From: Allobosea sp. Leaf344
GTDB lineage: Bacteria; Pseudomonadota; Alphaproteobacteria; Rhizobiales; Beijerinckiaceae
Direction: 5' to 3'
NCBI RefSeq assembly: GCF_001426225.1
Contig: NZ_LMRT01000014.1
Location: forward strand, 544,318 to 608,317
Length of the DNA: 64,000 bases
Positions 26,153 through 34,609 of this stretch are shown piece after piece. The position numbers and the translations under genes were made by a program. Below the pieces are notes generated by a model. It saw only the letters and a list, made by a program, of their open reading frames with translations. It had not been told where the DNA came from and made no database searches. Every line of letters begins with the position of its first letter. Position 1 is the first letter of the stretch.

Positions 26153-26490
26153 GGGATGATGTCCCGATTTCCGAGGTTTTTCAGGCTTCTGGCTATCCGA
26201 TTCCGGCCGCCGAGGCCAGCCGCCGCGCCCGCTTTTCAGGGGAAAATAAAAACAATGATTTCAGGGGCTTGGGCGCAGATCGCCGATCGGCTCCCGAACC
26301 GCTCCACATTCCCGCCTTGATTGGGCGCCGGCAACGGGAAAAAGCGCCCTGCCACTCGCACGCTGATCGCGGCTGAGGGCGGCGACATTACGGGCCGGAG
26401 CGACCTTCGCGATGGTGCCGCCGCGCCTCCGACGCCTGAAAACGCGCGCGAGCTCTTCCGGCACGGGCCCGGTCATGGCTTACTGCCGCC
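26153..26490. other. 338-bp divergent region between gyrA and marC
   Basis: This region holds no convincing gene. It has an AT-rich patch at about 26238-26262 (a run of A and T with short CCCC and GGGG flanks), the best place for the gyrA promoter on the minus strand. The marC side is GC-rich with no clear hexamers or ribosome site. Confidence 0.5.
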
Positions 26491-27123
26491 ATGACGCTGG
26501 ATTACCTCACCTCCGCCCTGGTCACGCTGCTGGTGACGCTGGACCCGCCCGGCCTCGCGCCGATCTTCCTGTCGCTGACGCGGGGCATGTCGGATGCCGA
26601 GCGCCGGCAGGTGGCGGTGCGAGCCTGCATCATCGCCTTCGGCATCATGGCGTTCTTCGGCCTGGCGGGCGATGTGGTCCTGAAGGCACTCGGCGTCTCG
26701 CTCCCGGCCTTCCGCATCGCGGGCGGGCTGCTGCTGTTCTGGATCTCGTTCGAGATGGTGTTCGAGCGCCGCAACGAGCGCAAGGCGCAGACGGCGCAGA
26801 TCGCCATCACCCAGGACCATATCCGCAATGTCGCCGCCTTCCCGCTCGCCATCCCGCTGATGGCGGGGCCTGGCGCGCTGACGGCGATGATGCTGCTCGC
26901 GGGCCGGGCGGAGGGCAGCTGGCTGCAATTCGGAGCGCTGGCGGCGATCACCGCGCTGGTCATCCTATCCTGCCTGGTCGTGTTCCTGCTGGCGACGCCG
27001 ATCGCCCGGCTGCTCGGCGTCACCGGCAATGTCGTGCTGACGCGGCTGCTCGGCGTGATTCTGGCCGCGCTGGCCGTGCAATTCGTCATCGACGGGGTGA
27101 GGGCGGTGATCCGGGCGGGCTAG
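26491..27123 (+). CDS. MarC family membrane protein
   Basis: A 210-residue protein with six predicted membrane segments, the usual MarC length. The segment LLVTLDPPGLAPIFLSLTRG is the family signature (DPxGxxPxFxxLT), and FPLAIPLMAGPGALTAMM the second. Despite the historical name (multiple antibiotic resistance), MarC has no established role in resistance; the family may transport a small solute. It lies 72 bp upstream of an MscS-type channel in the same direction and may be cotranscribed. Confidence 0.88.
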   Translation: MTLDYLTSALVTLLVTLDPPGLAPIFLSLTRGMSDAERRQVAVRACIIAFGIMAFFGLAGDVVLKALGVSLPAFRIAGGLLLFWISFEMVFERRNERKAQTAQIAITQDHIRNVAAFPLAIPLMAGPGALTAMMLLAGRAEGSWLQFGALAAITALVILSCLVVFLLATPIARLLGVTGNVVLTRLLGVILAALAVQFVIDGVRAVIRAG

Positions 27124-27195
27124 GCGCGCCGGCGAGGGATCGTTGCGGAGCTTCGGGCGTTACGCCTGTCATCCGCCGGAGCCGCTCCACACCCG

Positions 27196-28503
27196 ATGTC
27201 CGCCAATCTCGCCAATGCCAGCCTCGCCGCCCACCAGCTCCTGGCGGCGCTGAACGACGCGCTGTCGGATCGCTGGCTGCTGTCGCAGCTGGCCGCCATC
27301 CTCCTCGGCTTTCCCGTCGCGATCTGGCTGGCGGCGCGGCTGGAACCGCGGCTCGAACAGGCCGCCCGCCGCATCAAGGGCAATCCCGACCTGCTGCGCG
27401 TCATCATCGCCTTCATGCGGCGCCTGCGCTGGCTGCTCTATGCGCTCTGGCTCTATGTCTGCCAGCTCGCGCTGACGCTTGCGGCCGGCCCCTTCGAGGC
27501 GCAGCTGCTCGCGGCGGCGAGTACCCTGGCCGCGGCCTGGTTCTTCATCTCGGCGCTGACCCGGATCATCCGCTCGGTCACCATCGCCCGCATCGTCGCC
27601 ATCGCCGGCTGGAGCTATGTGGCGCTGATGGTGGTGGGGCTGGACGCGCCGGTCCTGGCCGCTTTCGACCGGGCCGCGATCACGCTCGGCGCGGTCCGGA
27701 TCTCGCTGCTGCTGGTGCTGAAGCTGCTCGTCGCGCTGGTCTCGCTGATCTGGTTCGCGGTGCTGCTCGGCAGCGTGCTGTCGCATTCGGTGCAGCGCTC
27801 GCAGGATCTCTCGCCATCCTTCAAGGTGCTGATCGCGAAGCTCATCAAGATCGCGCTGATCATCGTCGCCGGGGCGACGGCACTGGCCGCGACGGGCATC
27901 GATCTCACGGCAATCACGGTGTTCTCCGGGGCCGTCGGCGTCGGCATCGGCTTCGGCCTGCAGAAGGTCGTCTCGAACTTCATCTCCGGGATCATCATCC
28001 TGCTCGACAAGTCGATCAAGCCCGGCGACACCATCTCGCTCGGTGATACCTTCGGCTCGATCCGCGATCTGCGCTCCCGCTTCGTCTCCGTCATCACCCG
28101 CGACGGGCGCGAATATCTGATCCCCAACGAGCAGATGATCACCAACCAGGTGGTGAACTGGTCCTTCTCCAGCGATTATGTCCGCATCGATGTCGCGTTC
28201 GGCACCTCCTATGACAGCGACCCGCACGAGGTCAGCCGCATCGCGATCGAGACGGCCAAGCAGGTCGCGCGCGTCAGCACTCATATCGCGCCGGTCTGCT
28301 GGCTGACCGGTTTCGGTGCCTCCTCGCTCGATTTCAAGCTGCGCTTCTGGATCGCCGATCCCAGCAACGGCCTGACCAATGTCAGGGGTCAGGTGCTGCT
28401 GGGGCTGTGGGACGCGTTCAAGGCCGCCGGCATCGCGATACCCTTCCCGCATCGCGAGATCATCATGCGCACCCCGGTGGAGGTGAGGGGGGTAGAGCGC
28501 TGA
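27196..28503 (+). CDS. MscS-family mechanosensitive ion channel
   Basis: A 435-residue inner-membrane channel larger than E. coli MscS (286). There are about six hydrophobic segments in the N-terminal half. The pore helix and following beta domain run from GAVGVGIGFGLQKVVSNFISGIIILLDKSIKPGD, where the repeated Gly/Ala of the TM3 pore are clear, to LGDTFGSIRDLRSRFVSVITRDGREYLIPN and a C-terminal alpha/beta domain. Channels of this family release small solutes upon hypo-osmotic shock. Start ATG 27196 has no strong ribosome site. It is convergent with the MetX-like gene. Confidence 0.9.
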   Translation: MSANLANASLAAHQLLAALNDALSDRWLLSQLAAILLGFPVAIWLAARLEPRLEQAARRIKGNPDLLRVIIAFMRRLRWLLYALWLYVCQLALTLAAGPFEAQLLAAASTLAAAWFFISALTRIIRSVTIARIVAIAGWSYVALMVVGLDAPVLAAFDRAAITLGAVRISLLLVLKLLVALVSLIWFAVLLGSVLSHSVQRSQDLSPSFKVLIAKLIKIALIIVAGATALAATGIDLTAITVFSGAVGVGIGFGLQKVVSNFISGIIILLDKSIKPGDTISLGDTFGSIRDLRSRFVSVITRDGREYLIPNEQMITNQVVNWSFSSDYVRIDVAFGTSYDSDPHEVSRIAIETAKQVARVSTHIAPVCWLTGFGASSLDFKLRFWIADPSNGLTNVRGQVLLGLWDAFKAAGIAIPFPHREIIMRTPVEVRGVER

Positions 28504-28527
28504 TGCGTCCCGCGCCGGCTCCCTCCG

Positions 28528-29706
28528 CTATTTCTCCAGGAAGGCTTTGATCGCGCCTTCCGCCTGCTTCATCGAGATCACCCCGTCGAGATGCCCGCGC
28601 GAGCCTTCGATGGTCACCTGGGTCACGCTGCCGCCGCTCGTCTTCAGCCCCTCCGCTGTGCGCGCGATCATGTCGGGAGTGAAGACCAGATCCTCCGGCT
28701 GGCTGATCAGCAGCACCGGCATGCGCATCTTGGCGACGCCGTCGGCCAGGGATTTGCCGCCGGCGGCGAAGAGCTGGTTCGCCTTGACGAGATAGAGGAA
28801 GTGGTTGGCGTCCGAGACCTTGGCGCGCGCCTCGCCGGCATTGTCCAGCACGCTCTGCACCTGGAACTTCGCCGAAAGCGTCTTCGCCGGGTCGTCGCCC
28901 TCCTTGGCCGGACGGCGGCCGAAGGTCCCATTGGTCCATTTGCCGTGATTGGCCTGCAGCGTCACCACGGTCAGCGCCTTGGCGAGCCCGGCATTCGGCG
29001 GCGTCTTGCCGTAGTAATCGCCCTTGTTCCAGTTGGGGTCGACCAGGATCGGCGCCGCCCAGACATCGAGCCAGGCGATCAGCTGCGCATCGGCCTCCGC
29101 GGCGCCGATCACCGGCATCGCCTTGGCCACCATATCGGGATGGCTCGCCGCCCACTCATAGGTCTGCAGCGCCCCCATCGAGGGTCCGGCGACGAGGGCA
29201 AGCTTGCGGATGCCGAGGCTCTCCACCAGCGCCTTCTGAACCTCGACGAAATCGCGGATGGTCACCACGGGGAAGTCGAGCCCATAGGGCTTGCCGGTGT
29301 CGGGATCGAGGCTGGCGGGGCCGGTGGTCGTCGTCTTCGGATCGCCGGTGTTGAGGTTGACCAGCGTGTCGGAGGCCAGCACGAAATATTTGTTGGTGTC
29401 GATCGCCTTGCCCGGGCCGATGATCGCGTCCCAATAGCCCGGCGCCGCATCCGCCGCGGCGTATTTGCCGGCCGCATGCGAATTGCCGGAGAAGAAATGG
29501 CAGATCAGGATCGCGTTCGACTTCTCGGCATTCAGCGTCCCGTAGCTTTCCCAGCCGATCTTGACCGATTTCAGCGTGCGACCCGATTGGGTGGTGAAGC
29601 TCGGAAGCTCGAATACCTTCTTCTCGACGATGAGGTCCTGCGCCTGCACGATCCCGCCCATGACGAATTGAAGGGCGCAGACCGCGCCCGCGAGCCACGA
29701 TTTCAT
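28528..29706 (-). CDS. Secreted alpha/beta hydrolase, homoserine O-acetyltransferase (MetX)-like
   Basis: A 392-residue alpha/beta hydrolase of the MetX family, but with a Sec signal peptide (LAGAVCALQFVMGGIVQAQ, about 5-23), so it acts in the periplasm. The nucleophile elbow is GPSMGALQ, the acidic residue is in SQPEDLVFTP and the His in SRGHLDGV. In cytosolic MetX the elbow reads GGSMGG; here GPSMGA. Export argues against methionine biosynthesis, which needs cytosolic acetyl-CoA, and favours an esterase or amidase role. It stands alone, convergent with the mscS gene. A true exported acyltransferase is not excluded. Confidence 0.78.
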   Translation of the reverse strand: MKSWLAGAVCALQFVMGGIVQAQDLIVEKKVFELPSFTTQSGRTLKSVKIGWESYGTLNAEKSNAILICHFFSGNSHAAGKYAAADAAPGYWDAIIGPGKAIDTNKYFVLASDTLVNLNTGDPKTTTTGPASLDPDTGKPYGLDFPVVTIRDFVEVQKALVESLGIRKLALVAGPSMGALQTYEWAASHPDMVAKAMPVIGAAEADAQLIAWLDVWAAPILVDPNWNKGDYYGKTPPNAGLAKALTVVTLQANHGKWTNGTFGRRPAKEGDDPAKTLSAKFQVQSVLDNAGEARAKVSDANHFLYLVKANQLFAAGGKSLADGVAKMRMPVLLISQPEDLVFTPDMIARTAEGLKTSGGSVTQVTIEGSRGHLDGVISMKQAEGAIKAFLEK

Positions 29707-29852
29707 GCGACATCCCTCCCTGCGCGACCGTCGACGCGGCCCTTGGCGGCATCAGAGCCGAAATGCGGGACGAAGAAAAGCGGCATTTGCGGCAGCTGCG
29801 CCGCGGCTGTGATCGGGGCCGGCCGGAGATCGCCACCCGCGGCGCCCGCGGC

Positions 29853-31610
29853 TCAGCGCAGCCCGTCTCCCAGCGGCAGCGCCGCGCCATTGGCCCGCGG
29901 CGCGGCGGCGCGATCGAGCTCCAGAACCGGCGCATCGAGCGGTCCGCGCAGAGTGAAGGGCAGCCGCACCGCGCCTGAGGGCGGGGCCAGCGACAGCCCC
30001 ATCTCGATCTCGCGCCGGGGCAGCGAGGCCTGGCCCGCCAGCGACAGGCGATAGCTCGGCCCGCTCATCAGGCCTTCGGTGACGGTCGCCTCGCCATTGC
30101 TGATGGTGAGGGAGAGCAGCGCGGATTCGAATCCGGTGCGGCCCTGCCGCCACTCGCCCGCGGGCGAGGCCGGCATGCGGTCGGCCCGGCGCAGCATCTC
30201 GGCGAAGGCGAAACCCGCCAGCTCGCCCTGGCGCAGCGACAGCACGGCCTTGCCGTTCAGCGTCGCCAGAATATCCTCGGCGGTAGTGCCCGTGCCTTCG
30301 AGCGACAGCTGCCCGGAGGCCGTTCCGCTGAGCCGCGGCAGCGCGGGCATGGCCGCGGCGGCCTGGCCGAGCGCCAGCTTGTCGAAGCCGGCCTGCAGCT
30401 TCAGCTCCACCCCGCCGGGTGCCGCGACCGCGAGGATCCGCCCCTTGCCGCTGCCGCCATAGGCGCCGGCCCGGAGCAGGCCGGCCTCGAAGCGCCCGCG
30501 CTTCACCAGCAGGTAGAGCGCCGCGTCGCTGAGGCGTGCGCCGTTGAAACGGGCGGCCTCCACCGATACGCGCAGATCGACGTCGTGCCCGGTCCATTCC
30601 GAGAAGTTGAGCGGGTCCCGCTCGTTCTGCGCCGTCACCGGCGCCGCCTGCAGCCGCGTCAGCAGCCGGCCGAGATCGAGCGACGACCCCGCCAGCGTGC
30701 CCGACAGCGCCAGCCGCTCCCCCGCATCGCCGAGCTTGATCGCCCCGATCAGCGTCTCGCCATCCAGCGACACGGTGACCGTGCTCAGCGAGGCCTCGTT
30801 CGGCTTGATCTGCGCATCGGCTTTCAGCGAGAGCTCGCCGACCGCCGAGGCGAGGCGCGGCCGCTCGCCGAACCAGGCCAGCAGATCCTCGAAGGAGCGG
30901 GTGGAGAGGGCGAGGTCGCCCTGGATCACCGGCTCGCTCGGCGATGCGCGCTGGCCGGAAAACTGCAGGTTCATCAGCGGCGAGGCCGCCGACAGCATCA
31001 GCTTGCCGACGCCCGTCCCCAGCGGCCAGAGGAGGCTGAGCTCATTGGGCACGCCGCGCCAATTAACCGTTCCCGAAAGCTCCAGCGGGTCGTCCCGATC
31101 GCGCTCGCCGACGACGATGTTGACCTCGCGCAGGATGGTCTGGATGGCGCCGCCGGCGCGCATGAACACGGCGCCCCCGCTGATCACGATCCGCGCATTG
31201 CCGTTCATGCCGGAGAGGGCCGCGACCGGTGCGGCCAGCCAGTCGGCGAAGCCGTTGGAGGGGCCGTTGACGGCGACGTCGATCTGCGGGCCGACGAAAT
31301 CGATCCGGTCGAAGCCGAAGCGGCCGAGCAGCAGCGGCAGCAATTGCACCGTGGCCCTGACGCGCAGGGCGGTGCCGGCCAAGGCGCCGCCCTCGTGCCG
31401 GAATTCGACATTGGACAGGCTGATCCGCGGCAGCGGCAGCAGCGCGATCTCGGCCCGCTCCTGCCGCGTCACCACCAGCCCGGTCCGTGCCGCGATCGCG
31501 GCGACGACGCTCTGCTCGATGCGCGCCACCGCGATGCTCCAGGACTGCAGGCCCAGGAGCAGGATGACGATGGCGAGGCAATAGGCCAGTATCGAGGCGC
31601 GTCGTGTCAT
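29853..31610 (-). CDS. AsmA family protein
   Basis: A 585-residue protein anchored by one N-terminal membrane helix (ILAYCLAIVILLLGLQSW), with the rest periplasmic. The start resembles AsmA: ARTGLVVTRQERAEIALLPLPRISLSNVEFRH, followed by repeated beta strands of the bridge-like fold, and a C-terminal AsmA_2 section with the sequence GTGTTAEDILATLNGKAVLSLRQGELAGF. Members of this family form bridges between membranes, possibly moving phospholipids or assisting outer-membrane assembly. Preceding and following genes are not obviously related, and it appears to be monocistronic. Confidence 0.85.
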   Translation of the reverse strand: MTRRASILAYCLAIVILLLGLQSWSIAVARIEQSVVAAIAARTGLVVTRQERAEIALLPLPRISLSNVEFRHEGGALAGTALRVRATVQLLPLLLGRFGFDRIDFVGPQIDVAVNGPSNGFADWLAAPVAALSGMNGNARIVISGGAVFMRAGGAIQTILREVNIVVGERDRDDPLELSGTVNWRGVPNELSLLWPLGTGVGKLMLSAASPLMNLQFSGQRASPSEPVIQGDLALSTRSFEDLLAWFGERPRLASAVGELSLKADAQIKPNEASLSTVTVSLDGETLIGAIKLGDAGERLALSGTLAGSSLDLGRLLTRLQAAPVTAQNERDPLNFSEWTGHDVDLRVSVEAARFNGARLSDAALYLLVKRGRFEAGLLRAGAYGGSGKGRILAVAAPGGVELKLQAGFDKLALGQAAAAMPALPRLSGTASGQLSLEGTGTTAEDILATLNGKAVLSLRQGELAGFAFAEMLRRADRMPASPAGEWRQGRTGFESALLSLTISNGEATVTEGLMSGPSYRLSLAGQASLPRREIEMGLSLAPPSGAVRLPFTLRGPLDAPVLELDRAAAPRANGAALPLGDGLR

Positions 31611-31736
31611 GAGCCCTTGCGCGGTCGTGGAGCCGGCTCCCGCCGGGTCCCAGGCGCGAACCGGTTTATGACGCCGCCGCCGCCTTGTCGAGTTTGGCCG
31701 GATTTGGCGTGTGGATCGCGCCTTGCCCGCGAGCCG

Positions 31737-33419
31737 CTAATCGCGCCCGCCGCTCGCGCGGGCCAGCACGAAGACCGGATAGAGCCCCGCCAGCACGATC
31801 AGCAGCGCGGCGAGGGCGCCGTCCTCGAAGGCGCCGCGCGAGGCGTGGCCGTAGACGATCGTCGCCAGCGTCTCGACGTTGAGCGGCCGCAGCAGCAGGG
31901 TCGCCGGCAGCTCCTTCAGGCAATCGACGAAGACCAAGAGGCCCGCCGCGGCGATGGCCGGCCGTATCATCGGCCCATGGATCCGCCGCAGCAGCTCCGG
32001 CGTGCCGGCGCCCAGCATGCGCGCGGCATCGTCGATTCGGTTGGAGACGCGGGCATAGCCGCTCTGCACCCCGGTGACCGCGATGGAGAGGAAGCGGGCG
32101 GTATAGGCGATGACCAGCGCCGCGCCGGACCCGATCAGGATCAGCCCGGTGGCGAGGCCGAACCAGGCGCGCGCCGCATCGGCGACGAGATTGTCCAGCG
32201 CCGCCAACGGTGCCAGCACACCCAGCGCCAGAACCGTGCCCGGCACGGCGTAGCCGAGCGAGGCGATGCGCGCCAGCAGGCCGAGCCAGGACTCGCGCCC
32301 GAGCCGCAGCGCCACCACGATCGACAGCCCGAGCCCGACGACGCAGAGCGTCGCGGCGAGCGCCAGCAGCAGCGCGTTCGCCAGCTGCCGCAGCAGCGCG
32401 GCATCGATCTGCCCCAGCAGGTCGCGCATCCAGACCTGCCCGATCAGGAAACCGAGCGGCACGATCGCCCCGAACACGACCGGCAGCGCGCAGGCCAGCG
32501 CCGCCAGCGCCGCCTGGCGTCCCTGCAGGCGCAGCCGTCCCGCCGCGCGCGGCTGCCGGACGGGCAGGGCGAAGCGGCGCTGGCCGCGCAGCCTCGCCTC
32601 GAGCAGGATCAGCCCGACCACCAGCAGCAGCATCACGCAGGCGATCTGCGCCGCGCCGGCGAGCGAATTCCGGTTCAGCCAGGTCGTGTAGATCGACAAG
32701 GTCAGCGATTGCACGCCGAGATATTCGCTGGCGCCGATGTCGTTCAGCGTCTCCAAGAGAGCCAGGGTCAGCCCCGCCGCCAAGGCCGGCCGGGCCATCG
32801 GCAGGGCGATGCGCCAGAAGCGCGTGCGGCCGCTGGCGCCGAGCGTGCGCGCCGCTTCCATGATCGTCGCGCCCTGCACCCCGAACAGCGCCCGCACGCT
32901 GAGATAGACGTAAGGATACAGCACCAGCGACAGGATCAGGATCGCGCCCGGGAGGTTGCGCGGATCGGGGAACCAGTACTCCCGCAGCGAGCGCCAGCCC
33001 GTCAAGGCGCGCAGCGCGCTCTGCAGCGGACCCTGGAAGCCCATGACCTCCACATAGATATAGGCGGTGATGTAGGTCGGCACGGCGAGCGGCAGCACCA
33101 GCAGCCATTCCAGCGCGCGCCGCCCCGGAAATTCGTACTGCGTCACCAGCCAGGCCGTGGCCACCCCGATGACGCCGCAGACGCCGCCGACGCCGATGAG
33201 CAGCAGCACGGTCTGGCCGAGCGCGCGGGGAATGACGTTCGCCGCCAGATGCGGCCAGATCGATGCCGCCTGTGGCGACAAAGCGAGCAGCGCCAGCGCC
33301 ACGATCGGCATTGCCACCAGCGCCGCGCCCAGCCCGGCGGCATAGGCGAAACGCGTCGACGGCCGCCACAGGCGTGGCGGCCGTCGCAAGGCGTCCTGTG
33401 AGGACGTCGCAGAGGTCAA
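31737..33419 (-). CDS. Iron(III) ABC transporter permease (FbpB/SfuB-like)
   Basis: A 560-residue permease with two tandem BPD_transp_1 domains, about 12 membrane helices, as in SfuB/FbpB. Each half has an EAA loop: EAARTLGASGRTRFWRIALP in the first and DDAARMLGAGTPELLRRIHGP in the second. LETLNDIGASEYLGV and FVDCLKELPATLLLRP are the typical inner segments of ferric-iron permeases. It starts at TTG 33419, overlapping the stop of the binding-protein gene (TTGA) by four bases. No ATPase gene follows; the next gene downstream is asmA. Thiamine permease ThiP is the nearest alternative. Confidence 0.88.
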   Translation of the reverse strand: MTSATSSQDALRRPPRLWRPSTRFAYAAGLGAALVAMPIVALALLALSPQAASIWPHLAANVIPRALGQTVLLLIGVGGVCGVIGVATAWLVTQYEFPGRRALEWLLVLPLAVPTYITAYIYVEVMGFQGPLQSALRALTGWRSLREYWFPDPRNLPGAILILSLVLYPYVYLSVRALFGVQGATIMEAARTLGASGRTRFWRIALPMARPALAAGLTLALLETLNDIGASEYLGVQSLTLSIYTTWLNRNSLAGAAQIACVMLLLVVGLILLEARLRGQRRFALPVRQPRAAGRLRLQGRQAALAALACALPVVFGAIVPLGFLIGQVWMRDLLGQIDAALLRQLANALLLALAATLCVVGLGLSIVVALRLGRESWLGLLARIASLGYAVPGTVLALGVLAPLAALDNLVADAARAWFGLATGLILIGSGAALVIAYTARFLSIAVTGVQSGYARVSNRIDDAARMLGAGTPELLRRIHGPMIRPAIAAAGLLVFVDCLKELPATLLLRPLNVETLATIVYGHASRGAFEDGALAALLIVLAGLYPVFVLARASGGRD

Positions 33420-34429
33420 TTGTCGAAGCCGACCTTGTCGACGAGATCGGCCGCCGCCTTGCGGTTCTTGGCGATATCGGAGAGCGGGATCCGGTCGGGC
33501 GTGATCGTGCCGAGCAGCTTCACGGCGGCGCTTTCCTTGACGTCGGGGTTGACCGGGAACTCGAAATTACCATCCGCATAGAGCGTCTGGGCCTTCTCGC
33601 TCAACATATATTCGATCAGCTTGACGGCATTCTCCTTGTTCGGCGCGTGCTTGGCGATCGCCGCGGCGGAGACGTTCACATGCGTGCCGCCATCCTTGAA
33701 GCTGCTCTTCAGCGGCTTGATGGCGTCGTACCAGCCCTTCTGCTCGTTCTTCGCCTGGCTCATCAGCCCGATGTAATAGGTGTTGATCAGGCCGATGTCG
33801 CACTGGCCGGACTGGATGTCGCGCGCCACTTCCCTGTCGCCGCCGCCGGGCTTGCGCGCCGTGTTGGCCTTGACGCCCTTCAGGAAGGCTTCCGTCTTCT
33901 CCGCGCCGTAATGGGCGAGATAGGCGGCGAAGAACGCGTTGTTATAGGGGTGCTGGCCGGCGCGGATGCAGAGCTTGCCCTTCCATTTGGGGTCGGCGAG
34001 ATCCTCGTAGCCGATCGAATCCTGCTTCACGCGCTCCTTCGAGACGATGACGACGCGGGCGCGCTGGGTCAGCGTGACCCAGTTGTTGTCGGCGCCGCGC
34101 AGCTGCTTCGGCACGATCTTGTCGACGGTGGCGGAGCTCACCGGCTGCGTCACGCCCGCGGCGGCGGCGGCGTCGATCTGCCCGACATCGACCATCAACA
34201 TCACGTCGGCGGGGCTGTTGGAGCCCTCGGCCTTGACGCGCTCCTGCAGCCCGTCCTTCAGGAAGACTGCGTTGACCTTGATGCCGGTGTCTTTGGTGAA
34301 GGATTCGAGCACCGGGTTGAGCAGGCCGGGCTCGCGTGTGGTGTAGAGGTTGACGCTCTGGGCGAGGGCCGGCACGGCCATCAGCGAGGACGTCAGCGCC
34401 AGCGCGCACAGGCGGGTCGTGGGGGTCAT
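33416..34429 (-). CDS. Iron(III) ABC transporter substrate-binding protein (FbpA/FutA-like)
   Basis: A 337-residue periplasmic binding protein. The signal peptide is LCALALTSSLMAVPALAQ, with probable cleavage after AQ. SVNLYTTREPGLLNPVL and SSxTVDKIVPKQLR are typical of the FbpA/FutA class. The twin-Tyr iron-binding motif appears as INTYYIGLM (about 225), and a further Tyr lies in HPYNNAFFAAYLAHYG. It is the first gene of a two-gene unit with the permease. ATG 34429 has AGGAG seven bases upstream; the open frame upstream to 34531 carries no signal-peptide logic. An Irr-like half-site and a 7-bp-arm dyad lie upstream. Confidence 0.9.
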   Translation of the reverse strand: MTPTTRLCALALTSSLMAVPALAQSVNLYTTREPGLLNPVLESFTKDTGIKVNAVFLKDGLQERVKAEGSNSPADVMLMVDVGQIDAAAAAGVTQPVSSATVDKIVPKQLRGADNNWVTLTQRARVVIVSKERVKQDSIGYEDLADPKWKGKLCIRAGQHPYNNAFFAAYLAHYGAEKTEAFLKGVKANTARKPGGGDREVARDIQSGQCDIGLINTYYIGLMSQAKNEQKGWYDAIKPLKSSFKDGGTHVNVSAAAIAKHAPNKENAVKLIEYMLSEKAQTLYADGNFEFPVNPDVKESAAVKLLGTITPDRIPLSDIAKNRKAAADLVDKVGFDN

Positions 34430-34544
34430 GCTTCGCTCCTTCACAAGCGCGAGCCAGAACCGAGGCTTCGCATGGAGGGAACCGGTAGAGGCGGCGCTTG
34501 CGGCAGTCAACCGAAAACGCCGTGATTTCAAAGGCTTATAGTCG

Positions 34545-34581
34545 TTCTAAATAAGCTCCAAGATTAGGATAATTCTAATCT
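34545..34581 (-). promoter_or_regulatory. Candidate iron-responsive operator upstream of the ferric-binding protein gene
   Basis: On the minus strand TTTAGAA (34545-34551) matches a half-site of the rhizobial iron-control element bound by Irr. Just beyond it lies AGATTAG-N7-CTAATCT (34561-34581), a perfect 7-bp-arm dyad of AT-rich composition that stands out from its GC-rich surroundings. They lie 116-152 bp from the start codon. Either could be the binding site of an iron regulator; the assignment to Irr is an inference. Confidence 0.4.
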
Positions 34582-34609
34582 CGGCGAGGCGGCCTGACGC
34601 CGCTCCCGC

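Noticed and set aside
23486-26320. Open plus-strand frame of 944 codons
   Set aside because: It is antisense to gyrA and is explained by codon bias of that gene.
26261-26476. Possible 71-codon gene between gyrA and marC
   Set aside because: It has no ribosome site or recognisable motif and covers the presumed gyrA promoter patch.
26412-28046. Open plus-strand frame of 544 codons
   Set aside because: It covers marC and the mscS-family gene in a different frame and is Pro/Arg/Ala rich without motifs.
30585-33401. Open plus-strand frame of 938 codons
   Set aside because: It crosses the asmA gene and the iron permease gene antisense. The minus-strand frames have clear family features and signal or membrane segments.
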